Source: Agapanthus africanus
Taxonomy: Eukaryota; Streptophyta; Magnoliopsida; Asparagales; Amaryllidaceae
Assembly: GCA_030015575.1 (NCBI GenBank)
Contig: CM057337.1
Coordinates: 379,959,582-380,023,581 of the forward strand
DNA: 64,000 nucleotides
Direction: 5' to 3'
A program made the position numbers and the translations under genes. This document shows, piece by piece, positions 36,734 through 49,511 of this stretch (within the stretch, counting starts at the first letter, position 1; the number at the start of each line of letters is the position of its first letter). The notes beneath the pieces were generated by a model. It was not told the origin of the DNA. It saw only the letters and a program-made list of their open reading frames with translations, and searched no databases.

Positions 36734-36746
36734 TGGTATCAGAGCC
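36734..36746 (+). promoter_or_regulatory. A2 primer-binding site (initiator Met tRNA)
   Basis: TGGTATCAGAGCC lies one base after the LTR end. Confidence 0.93.
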
Positions 36747-36939
36747 TAGTTAAACTCTATCTAACATGTTAGCAAAGTAGCTACAAGATCGATCAAAGAA
36801 AAAGTCGCAAAACGAACCCCGTTTTTAAACTTTCTGTCGATTTTAAAAGTGCTGGAAATTTTTTTTGGGATACACCAAAAATCGACTCAGGGTTTTCTAA
36901 GTATACTGTAGAAAAATGGTCACATGATCTCATCATTGC

Positions 36940-36985
36940 GCCGCGGAAACGCGGGAATAGCTTGCTATTGCCGCGGTTCCGCGGC
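36940..36985 (+). other. GC-rich leader hairpin, A2
   Basis: Arms 36940-36961 and 36964-36985 pair at 20 of 22 positions around TT. The apical part GAATAGC/GCTATTG differs from the B2 apex CATTAGC/GCTAATG while pairing is largely kept. Confidence 0.75.
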
Positions 36986-37873
36986 CTTCTAGGCTCCTCT
37001 CTGTGTTTGCTTTGCTACCGTATGCTTGTAGGGGTATTTTGGGATTTTTGGAATATATATTTTCTGCCCAGATTTTCCAGAACGAAAATTTTATTTTTGT
37101 GGTCCTGAAAATCCGTATTTTTGATCGAACTTCTAAAAGACTTAAGCTGACGGGTTTTTCTGTGATGTGATATTTGTATTGAACGTCTGCTAATCGCCAT
37201 ATGTCGATTAGTAGGGGTTATACAAATCTGTGATCTGTAATGTTATTGGAATGTGTATATGAATATGTTGGATTGTCGCGGGTGAATAGCCGGGGGTTGT
37301 GAGACGAGAGTTTTTTTCTTTTCATTCAATTCATGTAAATTTGTAAATTGATGTAATAATTATTTTTATGGCCGCACAACCGGGTCGGGGTTGTAGCCGT
37401 CATTGTATAATTTCTTTTTACTGTTTTTGCTCCTAGGATAGACCCATGGAGGGGGTGCACAAACTACCGGGTATACAGAAGTGCCGAGTGGCCTACTCAC
37501 GGAGTTGAGGGAGGTTGCTTCGCTTCGGGTACTTGGCGGGTAGTTTACCGCACCCGTAGGGGTCTTGGGTGGGGTTTTGGCTATGCACCGCGACCGTGTA
37601 ATCTACTTTTCGTTACAGGCTCGTACGAATTGCGGATTCCTAGTATATCCAATTTATTCATCTGTGATCTGAAATGGCTATCATTGCAATATATGTATAT
37701 ATGATATTATTTAGGCGTTGCTTATGTTTTACAGCTGTGCTAGCCCAGCCCCCGCTCTGTCGTTAGTTAAGTAACCTAACGGGTAATGACGGGGCCCAGT
37801 GGCGAATGCGAATGGCATAAGCGTACGTCATATTTTGGTTGTTTTCTGCAATGGTAGGATTAAATGATGGGAC

Positions 37874-37922
37874 GCATTAAAAGAACTAATGCAAGAATAT
37901 CACGCATTAAAAGAACTAATGC
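37874..37922 (+). repeat. Tandem GCATTA/TAATGC hairpins, A2 leader
   Basis: The 19-base hairpin GCATTAAAAGAACTAATGC occurs twice, 30 bases apart. A3 has the same pair near 53591 and 53621; A1 has one decayed version. Confidence 0.6.
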
Positions 37923-38130
37923 AACATAATAAACCAAGCAAAAGTCGTCGGAACGCTTTCGAAAAACCACTCGGTTCTTTTCAAAACCAACTTTTAAATG
38001 CGGAGCTTGAGCCACTCCTTTATAAAAGCTATCTCGTTCCATCGACTATATCAAGTTCACTACGTTCACGGTTTCACCAAAACCATTCGTAGCCCTCCGT
38101 CGTTTCACATGAATAGTCAATAGTATTCAA

Positions 38131-38341
38131 GCTATGTATGTTGGCCAAAGTCAAGGCACAGTGATTGGTAGCTATTGGGTGTTCATGTGTAGCATAGATA
38201 GATGCGTTGGTTTGGGACAGTCGTACTGCCATTTTGGCCAAAGTCAAGGGTAGGTGCGAATGGATCCAAATTAACCTGGATAATGACGGGCAGAACTTGA
38301 CATGTGACTTATGATATTTTGGCCAAAGTCAAGGTCATAAG
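38131..38341 (+). other. Three leader hairpins with loop word CAAA, A2
   Basis: TTGGCCAAAGTCAAGG occurs three times. The third is enclosed by CTTATGA/TCATAAG arms. The loop word equals that of A1. Confidence 0.6.
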
Positions 38342-38802
38342 AGCATGGGGCAAAAATCCACATCGGGAGTTTCATAAGTACTGAAACTTGCTAGATTTGC
38401 ATACCACTTGGAGTGTGATGATTCTGGTAGGATTCATTCAGTTTCGTCACGCGATGATATTTGGATCCCGATCCTACTGTGAGTATATGCTACTCCTCGG
38501 GAAATTTCTCACTAAACGATCAATGCTATAAACCTAGTAGGTGCCTAGAAAGGTGTTAGCGGGGCTACGCCCCAGGGAAAAGAGGTTATTTAATTAAGGA
38601 ACTTCGCGAAAGCGTTGGAAAACCTCCCTTGAATTACCGACACTGGCCTGGCTGAACGGTTAAGCAAGTATTGTGCGGTGGGATTGATCCTGACTAATTC
38701 TTCCTTTATGGTTTGAGGAGGGATTCGAGAAACAGTGGGAGCCATCCTGTTTAGACAAACTAAAAACCACTCTAAACTTGCAAGAGCATCATGCTGAGTG
38801 TT

Positions 38803-38825
38803 TCTTCTCTCTCTCCTAATTGCAG
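38803..38825 (+). promoter_or_regulatory. Candidate 3' splice site before A2 gag
   Basis: TTCTTCTCTCTCTCC then TAATTGCAG ends 12 bases before the gag ATG. Confidence 0.45.
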
Positions 38826-38837
38826 CGACCAATCGAC

Positions 38838-41800
38838 ATGACTGGACTTATGTTTCTCCTAGATAAAAACATACTAACAGGGCCGAACTACAAAGATTGG
38901 CTCAGGAATGTGAAAATAGCAATCACTTACGACAAGCTGGGGTATCTTCTTACCACCAAAGCTCCGCCTGTCCCTGGTCCCACTTCCAGCGTCGCGGATA
39001 AGGAAATCTGTAAGACTTGGGAGATTGATAGCGCGAAGGCCAAGTGCCTCGTACTTGCCTCTATGGACAATGAACATCAGAGGAGGCCCGAGAATATGGA
39101 CTTGGAATCCATATTTCTTCATACAAAAGAACTGTATGGAGAGCAATCTCGTATCGCTAGATACGAAGCGTCGAAAAAGTTATTTTCGGCAAGGATGGCC
39201 GTCGGATCATCAGTAGCAGAACACGTGCTTAAGATGATCGGCTACATTGAGGAGCTCGCGGACCTAGGGACCACATTGGAGAGTGAGCTCTATACAGACT
39301 TAGTTCTCCAGTCCCTTCCTTCCACTTACGCCCAGTTTATACTAAACTTCAACTTACAAGAAAAAGAAGTTGAACTTTCAAAGCTCCTCAACATGCTGAG
39401 GAGCGCAGAGGGCACCCTACAGAAAGGTAGGGAAACAGCCACTTTGTTTGTAGGAGGATCATCTTCTTCTAGGTCCAAGGCGAAAGCCAAGAGAAAGAAG
39501 AAGAAAGCCCCCGCCAAACCAAGAGGCGGTGTTAGTAAAGTGGATACGAAGGGAAAAGCTAAAGCAACAAAGAAAGCGGGGAAGCTTGTGGATAAGGAAG
39601 AATGCTTCTATTGTCATAAGAAAGGACACTGGAAGAATGATTACAGGGCCTGGAAGGCCAGAACACAGGAATTGAAGCAGGTTGCAGCTTCAGCTTCAGG
39701 TGTGTATGTTATTGAAAACTGTCTTTCAATAAACTCTACTTCCTGGGTATTGGATACAGGATCAGGATCTCATATCTGTAATTCTTTGCAGGCGTTGAGA
39801 AACCGTAGTGTTTTGAAAGCAGGTGACATGACCCTCAGAGTTGCGAACGGAGCTAGCATGGATGCTAAAGCCGTGGGGGACTATCACCTGGGAATGTCAG
39901 ATGGACATGTTTTGGTTTTGCGTAATTGCTTTTTTGTACCCAACGCAACTTGTAATATCATTTCTGTATCTTTGGTTTCTAAAGAAGGTTATGAATTTGC
40001 GTTTGTAAGCAATGTTGTAAACATTCACCTTAATCAAGTTCTGATTGGGTCAGGTACATTGAGCAATGGTATATACGTATTAAACCAACCACAGATTTTC
40101 AATGTCCAGAATACACACAAAAGAAAGTCTCCGGAAATTAATCAGACTTTCTTATGGCATTGCAGACTGGGTCACATCAATGAGAGAAGGTTGACAAAGT
40201 TACATACAGAAGGATATTTGAATCCGTTCGAATATCAATCGTATGCCACTTGTCAATCCTGTCTCAAAGGAAAGATGATAAAGTCTCCGTTCGCTGGACA
40301 CGGAGTAAGAGCGAGCGAGCTCTTGGGACTCGTACACAGCGACGTGTGCCGTCCAATGTCTACACATGCGCGAAGCGGTTATTCTTACTTCATTACTTTT
40401 ACGGATGACTTTTCAAGATACGGTTATGTCTTCTTAATGAAACATAAGTCCGAAGCCTTTGGAAAATTCCAGGAATATAAGAATGAAGTAGAAAAACAAA
40501 CCGGCAAAAGTATCAAGATCCTAAGATCGGATCGAGGTGGTGAATACTTGAGTGCCGAGTTCCTGGACTGTTTAAAAGAGAACGGAATTCTCTCTCAGCT
40601 TACTCCTCCATACACTCCGCAACATAACGGTGTATCGGAGAGACGGAACCGAACCCTATTGGATATGGTACGGTCCATGATGAGTAACGCTGAGTTACCG
40701 CGATCATTCTGGGGGTATGCGCTAGAATCAGCTGCGTACCTTTTGAACCGAGTTCCCACTAAAACTGTGCCTACCACCCCATATGAGATGTAGTGTGGGA
40801 AGAGGCCCCATCTTAATGACATTAAGACATGGGGAAGTCCAGCTTTTGTCAAAAAGCAGCATGCGGACAAGCTCAAGGAACGCTCAGTACAGTGCAAGTT
40901 TGTGGGATATCCAAAGAACTCCAATGGATATTTCTTCTACTGCGAAGAGGAACAAAAAGTTATTGTTTCTCGTCATGCCCACTTTCTAGAACACCAGTTC
41001 TTAGAAAAGGAAATTAGTGGGAGCACAGTAGAACTGGAAGAAATTCCAGAACCACAGACTATTACTGAAAGTTTAGTGGAACTAGAGGGTTCAAAAGAAC
41101 AGGACATTCTTACGCCGCTCCGCAGGAGTAGTAGGCAGTCTCATCCGCTCGAGAGATACTACGGTTTTCTCATAGACGGGGATAGAGAGGATTGCATCAT
41201 AGATTATGATGAGCCTACTAGCTTCCAGCAGGCCGTTCAGAGCGTTGACTCAGTGAAATGGCCGGATGCAATGCGGACCGAAATGGAGTCCATGTAAACC
41301 AACAAAGTATGGACGTTGGACATTGCTCCAGACGGGGTAAAACCCGTAGGATGCAAGTGGATCTTCAAAAGGAAGATTGGTGTAGATGGACCGGTTGAGA
41401 CCTATAAAGCTAGACTTATGGCAAAGGGTTTTCGTCAAAGACCTGGTTTGGACTATGACGAAACCTTTTCTCCAGTGGCTATGCTGAAATCCATTCGGAT
41501 CCTTCTTGCCATTGCTGCCTTCCACGATTATGAGATTTGGCAGATGGACGTAAAGACAGCTTTTCTAAATGGAAATTTAGAAGAGTGTGTCTATATGGAC
41601 CAGCCAGAGGGTTTCATTCAGAGTGGGAGCAGCGGAAAGGTGTGCAAGTTGCTTAAGTCCATCTATGGACTAAAGAAGGCATCGCGGAGTTGGAACATCT
41701 GTTTTGATGAGACGGTCAAGGAATTTGGCTTTATCAAAAATCCAGATGAACCATGCATCTATAGTAGATTTGTAGCAAGAACTGTAGTATTCCTCGTTTT

Positions 41801-42791
41801 ATACGTGGATGACATTCTCTTAATAGGCAATGACATTCCTATGCTACAATCTGTCAAGGGGTTCTTGTCGCACAGGTTCTCCATGAAAGACCTGGGTGAT
41901 GCCTCATACATCCTGGGGATCCGGATCCATCGTGATAGATCCAAGAGGATATTAGGACTTTCACAGTCCAGGTACATCGACACCATACTGAAAAGATTCA
42001 GTATGGAAGATTCCAAGCGCGGTAACCTACCGGCTTGTCACGGAATCACCCTCTCTAAAGAGATGTCTCCCAAGACTGATTTGGAGAGGGATCGCATGTC
42101 TATTATACCCTACGCTTCTGCGGTAGGCTCTATAATGTATGCGATGTTGTGTACCAGACCGGATGTAGCTTATGCACTGAGTGTGGTAAGCCGGTATCAG
42201 TCAAACCCTGGGGAGAAACACTGGATAGCAGTAAAGAACATTCTCAAGTACCTCAGAAGGACTAAGGAGATGTTCTTGGTGTATGGCGGAAAAGACCTCC
42301 AGATCGAGGCCATTGCTGACTCCAGCTTCCATAGTGACAAGGATGATTCCAAGTCCATGTCGGGTTTTGTCTTTACCCTCAATGGAGGGGCGGTGTGTTG
42401 GAAGAGTTCCAAACAGGGAACCGTTGCAGACTCGACGATGGAAGCGGAATACCCTTTTGCTGCATCTGATGCCGCAAAAGAAGCTGTCTGGATGAGGAAG
42501 TTCTTGAAAGAGCTTCAGGTGGTTCCGTCCATTGTTGATCCAATACCTCTGTATTGCGACAACAACGGGGCTATAGCTTTAGCGAAGGAACCCAGGTCCC
42601 ATCAGAAATCCAGACACATCTTGAGGCGGTATCACCTGATCAGGGAGATCGTGGATCGCCAGGAGATCGAGGTTCGGAGAGTCGCTTCAGAAGATAACAC
42701 TGCAGATCCATTCACCAAGGCCTTGCCCCAGACTCAGTTCGAGCGGCTGATCGAGATGATAGGTCTTCGATACGCCAGTACATGGCCTTAG
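38838..42791 (+). pseudogene. A2 gag-pol region
   Basis: The ATG at 38838 opens gag (MTGLMFLLDKNILTG). Parts in order are gag, zinc knuckle (about 39603-39644), protease with DTGSGS (39753), integrase (HCRLGH, LRSDRGGEY, PQHNGVSERRNRT; about 40150-40800), reverse transcriptase with KARLMAKGF, DVKTAFLNG and YVDD (41802-41813), and RNase H with SSKQGTVADS ending YASTWP (42791). This is the longest well-preserved gag to integrase stretch in the window, and the pol half is nearly as good. It has about two or three breaks in all, so it is a young fossil. It is close to A1, of the same subfamily. Confidence 0.92.
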
Positions 42792-42792
42792 T

Positions 42793-42805
42793 GCAAGTGG
42801 GAGAT
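42793..42805 (+). promoter_or_regulatory. A2 polypurine tract
   Basis: GCAAGTGGGAGAT directly precedes the 3' LTR. Confidence 0.88.
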
Positions 42806-44464
42806 TGTTAGTGTATATGCCCTATAAGCCATTACTGTATCATACTAGTTTGTATATTACTTAATGGAAGCTTAGGATATTCACCTTGTATATAAAATCT
42901 TGCTCAAAATAGTAGTATGCTACTTGGTTTGTTTCTACTTCAATGTGTACATGTGTTTATTTTAGTATATCGCCTATACACATTAGTGGAGCCCTTAAGA
43001 TCTTTGCTTGATTACCAGCGTTGTGATGGCAGTCACACTAGTGGGGCTGGGTAATCTATAAGCACATCCTTATGCAGGTTCCTGGTCGCAGGACTATCGA
43101 GACAGGGCATCGATACTCCGGAGTAGACTAGCGCATGCGCTTCTCATCCCAGTGTGGGAGACGGTCTGTCCCACAGCCGTCGGTACGTCGTACTTGAGAT
43201 AGTATGCGGGTGCTCGTTGGGTTACGAGTACACTGGACATGACTCGTCGGGAACTGACTAGTTGGTATTATGCCTATCGTCAGTTATCAGTTCCCAGGTG
43301 ACATGAGTACAGCTTAGTCCGCTGACTTGACACTGTCACTTCGCCTCGAGTGTGTTCCCACTGTACTTTGATTACTATCCTACCACGGCTCAAAGGAGTC
43401 GTGCAAACAGGTGGTAGTTGGGTGCAGTCCCGAAGCACTTGGAGGCAGTGACGGTTAGACAGGATTCGTCTCTCACGGTATTGGGGGTTGACATCGCGCT
43501 GTGTCTAGGAGAGCCATTACACGAGTAGTCCCTGGCCAGGGCAAACGAGATATACTGGTAGGCTTCCAGTGTTATCTCAGGTTGTTTTGGGCTTCACTCC
43601 GACACTACTTGTACCGCTATTGGGGGACTGACGTTTACCGCCCCCTAGGCCCGCCATGCGATGTATCAGACGAACAGACCGGACTGTATGGAGAGTGTCA
43701 CATTCAGGCTCAGTAGGAGTTCAGATGGGTTTCACCTCGTCAGACTTCTTGTCGGCATCTACCTGGGGACCGTTACGCACAGCTAGTGCCGCTTGCGGTC
43801 TGTGGTTAAACCCACTGCCAGCGTAGTGTCGAGTCTTTAGAGTCCCACACAGAAAGCTATTCGCCTTTAGGCAAAAGAGTAGAGGTCGCATGGTTTTGCG
43901 ACAGGTCGCATGGTTTTGCGACAGGGTTCGGTCACATCCGTGCACTTGTGCACGTACAGTGTTCGGACAGTTCACACTAGCGGGCTTTGGTTTAAGCCAG
44001 ATCCTAGTGTACCTTTTGGGATTGGTTTTATCCAGTATGCATTCGTGTTCCTCGGAACGCGGATGCGGGTGTATACGCACAGTTGACGGAGAGACAGAGA
44101 CAGAGGATTCTCATTAGGGTTGTTGACCGTTGACAGTTGACTATTGACTTTTTGCTCAACCCTAATGAGAATATGATATGTGATTAACAATTATATTAAT
44201 TAAGTATTATGGTGACATGGTTGTTGAGGGATTGACTTTGTTGACTTGTTGACTTTTTTTGACTTGTTGACTTTGTTGACCGGTTGACTAGGCTTGACTA
44301 GTTGACCATCATGATAACTTTAGCTATCATTTCATGGCAAAGACTTTTGCTTGCTTGCTCTTTTGTGCAAAATGAGTGCATGAAATGATATGGCTATGGT
44401 TGCTTAAACCATCATATAATACTTGATTGATATGAGGTGTTATGATTGTTTTGGATTATGAGAG
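42806..44464 (+). repeat. A2 3' LTR, first part
   Basis: It includes two 20-base hairpin repeats (43884-43923) and thirteen TTGAC words (44121-44308), the richest W-box cluster here. It ends in GAGAG (44460-44464), the target duplication of the solo LTR. Confidence 0.92.
44121..44308. promoter_or_regulatory. W-box cluster in A2 3' LTR
   Basis: Thirteen TTGAC words, twelve followed by C or T, occur in under 190 bases. Confidence 0.5.
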
Positions 44465-47400
44465 TGTAACGTTTTGAAAATCGTTTCGGTGAAATTTCCA
44501 AAAAACGGTAAAATAAGGGGGTTTTCTGTAAAAAGTCAAAATGCAAATATCTTTATTATAAAATTAAATATACATATTCTAGCTATGTAATTACTAGTAT
44601 TTGGTGTTTATTGAGCCACTGGTGAAATTTTAAATTTTCTGAAAAAAATATTATTTTAATATTATTTTAAGCCGGTAAGAAAATACATTAAATTAGCGAT
44701 AAATACAAATCTAAATGGGCTAATTTTAATCTTTAAAATCATGTTAATTAAAATCTAGTTGTAATATAAATTTTTAGTATTTTATTTCAAGTTTTAATTG
44801 ATTTATTTTATGGAAAACAAAAATATAGTTATTTTGAACTAAAACTTGCAAATATGGTATTGTGGGGGGTCTTTTTGCATAGAATTTTTTTGTAAAGTCT
44901 CTCACACTCACCCTCACTCCCCTTGGCCGGCCCCACACTATTGTATCAGCCCAAGAATTTTATTTCTCTCTTTTTGACCTTAAATCATGTGAGAAATGGG
45001 TTAAAATAAGGTTTTTATATAGTAAAGTAGGTGGGGGTATTATGGTAATTTGGGAGGGGCTTTGACTTGGATTCTTTTCCACAAATCCCGCACACCTCTA
45101 CCCACTCCCTCCTCAGCCGAAAATCTGCACCACAACAGCCCCCATTTCTTCTCCTCTTTTCTCTTCAAAACTCCATCCAAAATGCTTCAAAAAAATCCCA
45201 CAAAATCAAATTCTAATCCCTACCCATTTCTTCTTGACCTATTCTAGTGTGGATCATGGATCAAGAGAGCAAATTGGAGGCCAAGATTTTGGTGCTAGGT
45301 CTCTAATTTTGTGAGGTATAATCTTAGCATTTTGCATAAGTTATTGTTTGATTACTTCAATCTAGCTATTATGTGTTTAATTAGGAGTTAATTGTGGTTT
45401 TGATATTAAATATTTAACTTTCAAGAAAGGGTTTTGAATGCAACTTAGGGTTTTATGATGTGAGATTATGGTTGTGTGATATTTTTGACATGTTAATGTT
45501 ATGCTAAAGCAAATCTAGTTGTTAGTTGCATTTTTGTTAATTTAAATTGTGTTAATTACGCTAATTTGTAAACTAGGTTTTTAAAATTTATTGCAAATGT
45601 TAGAAGAAAAATCTAATTAGGTTTTTCATGACTTCATTAACATTATTAAGTGTAGTTTAACACTTTAGTTCATGGAAATCCAACCTAAATTGTGGTTTGT
45701 GCATTTTGCTATAAAATTGTTAAAATTTAGGTATTTTGTAAACTCGAATTTTAGGGTTTTTGGAATTTAATGAGATTAAATTATGAGAATTGTTTTTATG
45801 ACTTATTTAAGTTATTTAATAAGTATTATGGCCGCTAGAATTGTTTGAACATCATGTTTTGTACAAAAATGGCGAATTGTGCTTGCTAGATTTTCGGAAA
45901 AATGACTTTTTAAGTGAAATTGGGGTTTTTGTGAATTTTAACCTATTTTATATTAAAATTAGTGTTCGTGAATGTGCAAATGAGTGTATTTGGGTTTTTC
46001 TCGATGGTTTGGCGTTTGTACGCCGACGTCGAGGGTTTTTGGGTTGATTTGTGAAAGCAACCATAGGTTTTGACCTATGAGGGATTCGTGCGTCGTTTTG
46101 GTCATGAGTCGGATTTTAATACGATACGGTGCGTTATGCTATGTAGGTACCCCATATGGACTTCGAGACGACAAGCAAGCGCATGGCGATATCGGCACCG
46201 ACGAACGAGGACCAGGTGAGTAGATTTATATCTACGGGGAGAAGTCGGGTGGATGGCGTATAGCACCCCCGCAGTCCGTGGTGGTGTATACGGATGCGTA
46301 TACACACCAACAATTGTTATATGTTACTTAGGATTAATAACGATGTTTAGGATGGATATTGGTGTGTTGGATTATTTTAGTGTTGCGAACCCTAGGGTAG
46401 TGTTGCACTACACATACACACATACATACTTGCATACATTCCTATTTATATGTGCTCATGGGATTCTCTATAGTTTATGTGTTCACATAGGTATGGGACT
46501 ATGTGTTCATATACTGGATTTGAGAATAGTATTTGGAATTTGAGATGAGTCGATGAGATTGGGCTTGAGGCCAAGAGATCGGTGATGTGATTTGGTTTGT
46601 ATTGATATATGACATGATGTTTTAGCGGGTCTTTTGCCGTAGTGATTCTTATACCTGCATGCATACTTAGGCGGTATCAGTATTGTACTAGACATAGATC
46701 AGTACCCCGATCATGATATTTGATAAAGAGGATACCAGATGAATAGTACGATGAATGTGATTTTGACCCGTACCCAGATTTGGGATGCCGTACGACGGAT
46801 TTACGTACGAGCTATTTATTGATGATTGATCCGCACTCTTGACTTGGAATGTCTAATTATAGATATGGTATCGGATATGATATTATAGAGGCGGGATCAC
46901 CGACTAATATATATACAGGTATGTATATATATCGACTCAGATGTTAGGCGGTTTCCTTACCTGTAGTCCAGCTGGTTAGCTTAGCCCTTTAGTTTAGTTT
47001 AGTTGTTAGATTAGATTCGATTCTTACCTATTTCAAAAACTAACGAATCGTGGGTATTTTAAAAGACAGCCCAAGGGATCCTACGGATATTTCAAAAGAC
47101 GTATCTTTTCATAAAAACACCGTAGCCCCTATTTTCAAAACCCCATGATTCGTGTTATTTCAAAAGGCACCATTTGTAGAACTTTTATTAGATTAATGCA
47201 GATTAGTTATAGTTGCGTCTAGTTTTCAGCTACCACTTATTATTGTGGTTCGCTTCGCATCGCATACTTATGTTATAATTTCTTATTGAAATGTTGATAT
47301 CATGCTGTTAGGACACCAGCACCATTACCGAGGATGCGTATGTACCACATACACTTACTTGCCGGCTCACACACATCTTCATCGGTAATTGCCATGTCAC

Positions 47401-49002
47401 GTACACCTTAGAAATATTGTTGCTTAACTTAGCTTGATAACTCGTAGTTTGACATAATATTAGTGTACTTACCTTATATGCCAGCTTAGATATTATAGTT
47501 ATTACTTGTCACTTCATGCAAACTGTTATTCATTGTTATGCCGTATTCATGGATTCTCATATTTATATTCATGGTTTTACATGCTATTGATGATTCGGAT
47601 TCCCATGATATTTTCTGGATTTGGAGGAAAACCGCAAAAACATATATAAACTGCTTTCCCTCTTTTTAAATAAAAAAAAATGCGGGTTTCCTATGATGTA
47701 TGAGTCGTCCACCATGAGTTTGCTGATGGATTTCGAGACCCGATTCGAGGAGTTGGATGAACCGTTTCGGGTACATGGTGGGCCCGGTGCTGTACCCCGG
47801 GGCAAGATGAATGTGGTGATGACGTTGAGCCTGGCAGGGGAGCACTACCGACCGGTGATTTTACCTGACGCGTCGGATATCCGGAGGATACCGTCGTGGT
47901 CTTGAGATAGATGGTAGGGGCCGGTCTGGACTGACGGCGCCCTAGATATTGTGATTAAGACATTGAGATTTTTGAGATTTTGAGGTACACAGATTATGAC
48001 ACAGAGATATCGAGATATTTGGATACTTGTTTTCTGTCGATGCTGGGCACTGTTTTATGCTGATTTCATTTATGGTACCTCCTATTTAAAAATAAGGAAA
48101 TCTCACTAAACTATGAAAACAGTTCTTCATTTACATGTATTCTATTTTCATGCATTCATACCTCATTCATATGATATATTGCTACCGGAGGCACTGACAC
48201 GGGTACATGAGATTACACTCGGGTTAGATATTTACCCCAGCCTTGTTATAGGCTGCATGTTATATATAATGGAGGATATATTATGATCATTGACCTAGGA
48301 TTGCGCTATTTATGCGATTTCTGTGCGTAGATGTTTTTCTATTCACGAGTTGGCAACTCACCCCCGTTGTGCCCCAGTTTCTTGCAGGTTTGCCGTACAG
48401 GTTTCATTACGGCTTGCGGGCATAGTTTCCTTCGGGTGATTTGCTAGTAGGTGGGTTTACTTGTATCGTACCCCTCATTATATAACTTGTATATTATTAT
48501 TCAGTTGTATCTAGAAGTTCCATCAACCAAACTTGTATTTATCTCAGATAGAGACCAGTGATGTTTATTCTTTCGACCTTAGAGTCGCGCGTTGTATTTC
48601 TGTGGTTTTCTTATGGTTTTGAGTTTCCTTTTGAATTTTGAACCTCGCCGTTGGCGTTGTATATTATATTGCTTGTGTGGTTGTGACCGTCGATTGACGA
48701 AGAGCTAGCTCCCGCTTGGGGATGCATTTTTATTGATTTCGTATACTATTCATGTTGTATCCCGTTTGGGGGCCAGTATTTACAAAGGAGACTCTGCCGA
48801 AATTTTCAGAAAATACTTGATGTTTTAAAAACGCATAATTCGGCTTATGCTATTAAAACTACTTGTTTTAAATTGGTTTTCCTTCACTCTACTATTTTTC
48901 TTGGTTTGGATTTCTGGGTTTTCGGCTTACTTAGATTACGTACGCCTCGAGACGTTTCGTAGTTTAAGTGCCGGTCTTGTTCCGTTTTTTCGTATCGTGA
49001 CA
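44465..49002. mobile_element. Solo LTR, ~4.5 kb, probably Ty3/gypsy (fossil)
   Basis: A 4,538-bp AT-rich insert starts TGTAACGTTTTG, ends CGTATCGTGACA and is flanked by GAGAG on both sides (44460-44464 and 49003-49007). TG...CA ends with a 5-bp duplication mean an LTR element. I see no second copy of its start, no primer site and no gag or pol, so it is best read as a solo LTR left by LTR-LTR recombination. The size and TGTAAC/GTGACA ends suggest a gypsy lineage with long LTRs, possibly Tekay/Del; this is weak inference. Short open frames inside (such as near 47621-47905) are not supported as genes. Confidence 0.78.
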
Positions 49003-49511
49003 GAGAGCCAAATGAGAAAAGTCTTCTCTCATTCTTTCATGCTCATTCTCTCTCTTGTTCTTGAGCTCTCATCTCCTCCTCTTGCTCTCCCTCTCTTGAC
49101 TCTATGGTTCACTTGTCTCATGAGTTGAGAACCAAGAACCATAGATAAAATCCCATACAAACTCTTCTCTACTCACTCTAGTTCACAAGGTTTAGCAAAC
49201 CGAGTGAACTAGTTTCTTCAAAGTTCGAAGAAGGAGCCAAAGGTTGAAGCTTTCAGGTGAATCAATCTTCGGCGTAAGGAGACGACGGGGAGAAGCCGAT
49301 TCGGACGACCATCGAAGCTTGAAGACGAAGGAGTTCGAGAAAAAGAAAGGCATAACCCCCTAACCGAGTAGTTAGCAACTCGTAGTTAGGTTGTTAGTTA
49401 GATGTTTAACAAAGATCCGGGTTTTGAGTCCATGTTACCACCTCTAAGAAAATCGTTTTTAGTCAAATTCCGCATGCCCGAAAGTACCGGGAGAGGTAGC
49501 ATGGACTTACA
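49003..49511 (+). repeat. A2 3' LTR, second part
   Basis: It starts with the GAGAG duplication, continues the family-A LTR and ends GGTAGCATGGACTTACA. TATAT (49512-49516), the target duplication of A2, follows. Confidence 0.92.

Larger units (their letters stand above)
36733..38837 (+). repeat. A2 leader, untranslated and structured
   Basis: The 2.1-kb leader has no credible gene. It holds a GC-rich hairpin (36940-36985), the AGGCTCGTA-loop hairpin (about 37603-37636), a CGTTAG/CTAACG hairpin (37761-37781), two tandem GCATTA/TAATGC hairpins (37874-37892 and 37904-37922), three hairpins with loop word CAAA (around 38131, 38223 and 38308), and a pyrimidine tract with TTGCAG before gag. Confidence 0.75.
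24389..49511 (+). mobile_element. A2, Ty1/copia element with gag and pol, twice interrupted (fossil)
   Basis: A2 is a family-A element inserted in the B3 leader. Without its guests it is about 10.4 kb. The 5' LTR (24389-25932 and 36124-36732) is split by B2; the 3' LTR (42806-44464 and 49008-49511) is split by the solo LTR. The gag-pol region has about two or three breaks. By eye the LTRs differ by roughly 3 %, older than B2 inside it, as the nesting demands. Confidence 0.9.

Noticed and set aside
47621-47905. Open frame of 94 codons within the solo LTR
   Set aside because: No recognised domain, lies inside a repeat with TG...CA ends, and no promoter or intron context supports a gene.
44465-49002. 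Reading the 4.5-kb insert as a complete small LTR element
   Set aside because: The first bases do not recur near its end and no primer site or polypurine tract is seen, so a solo LTR fits better.
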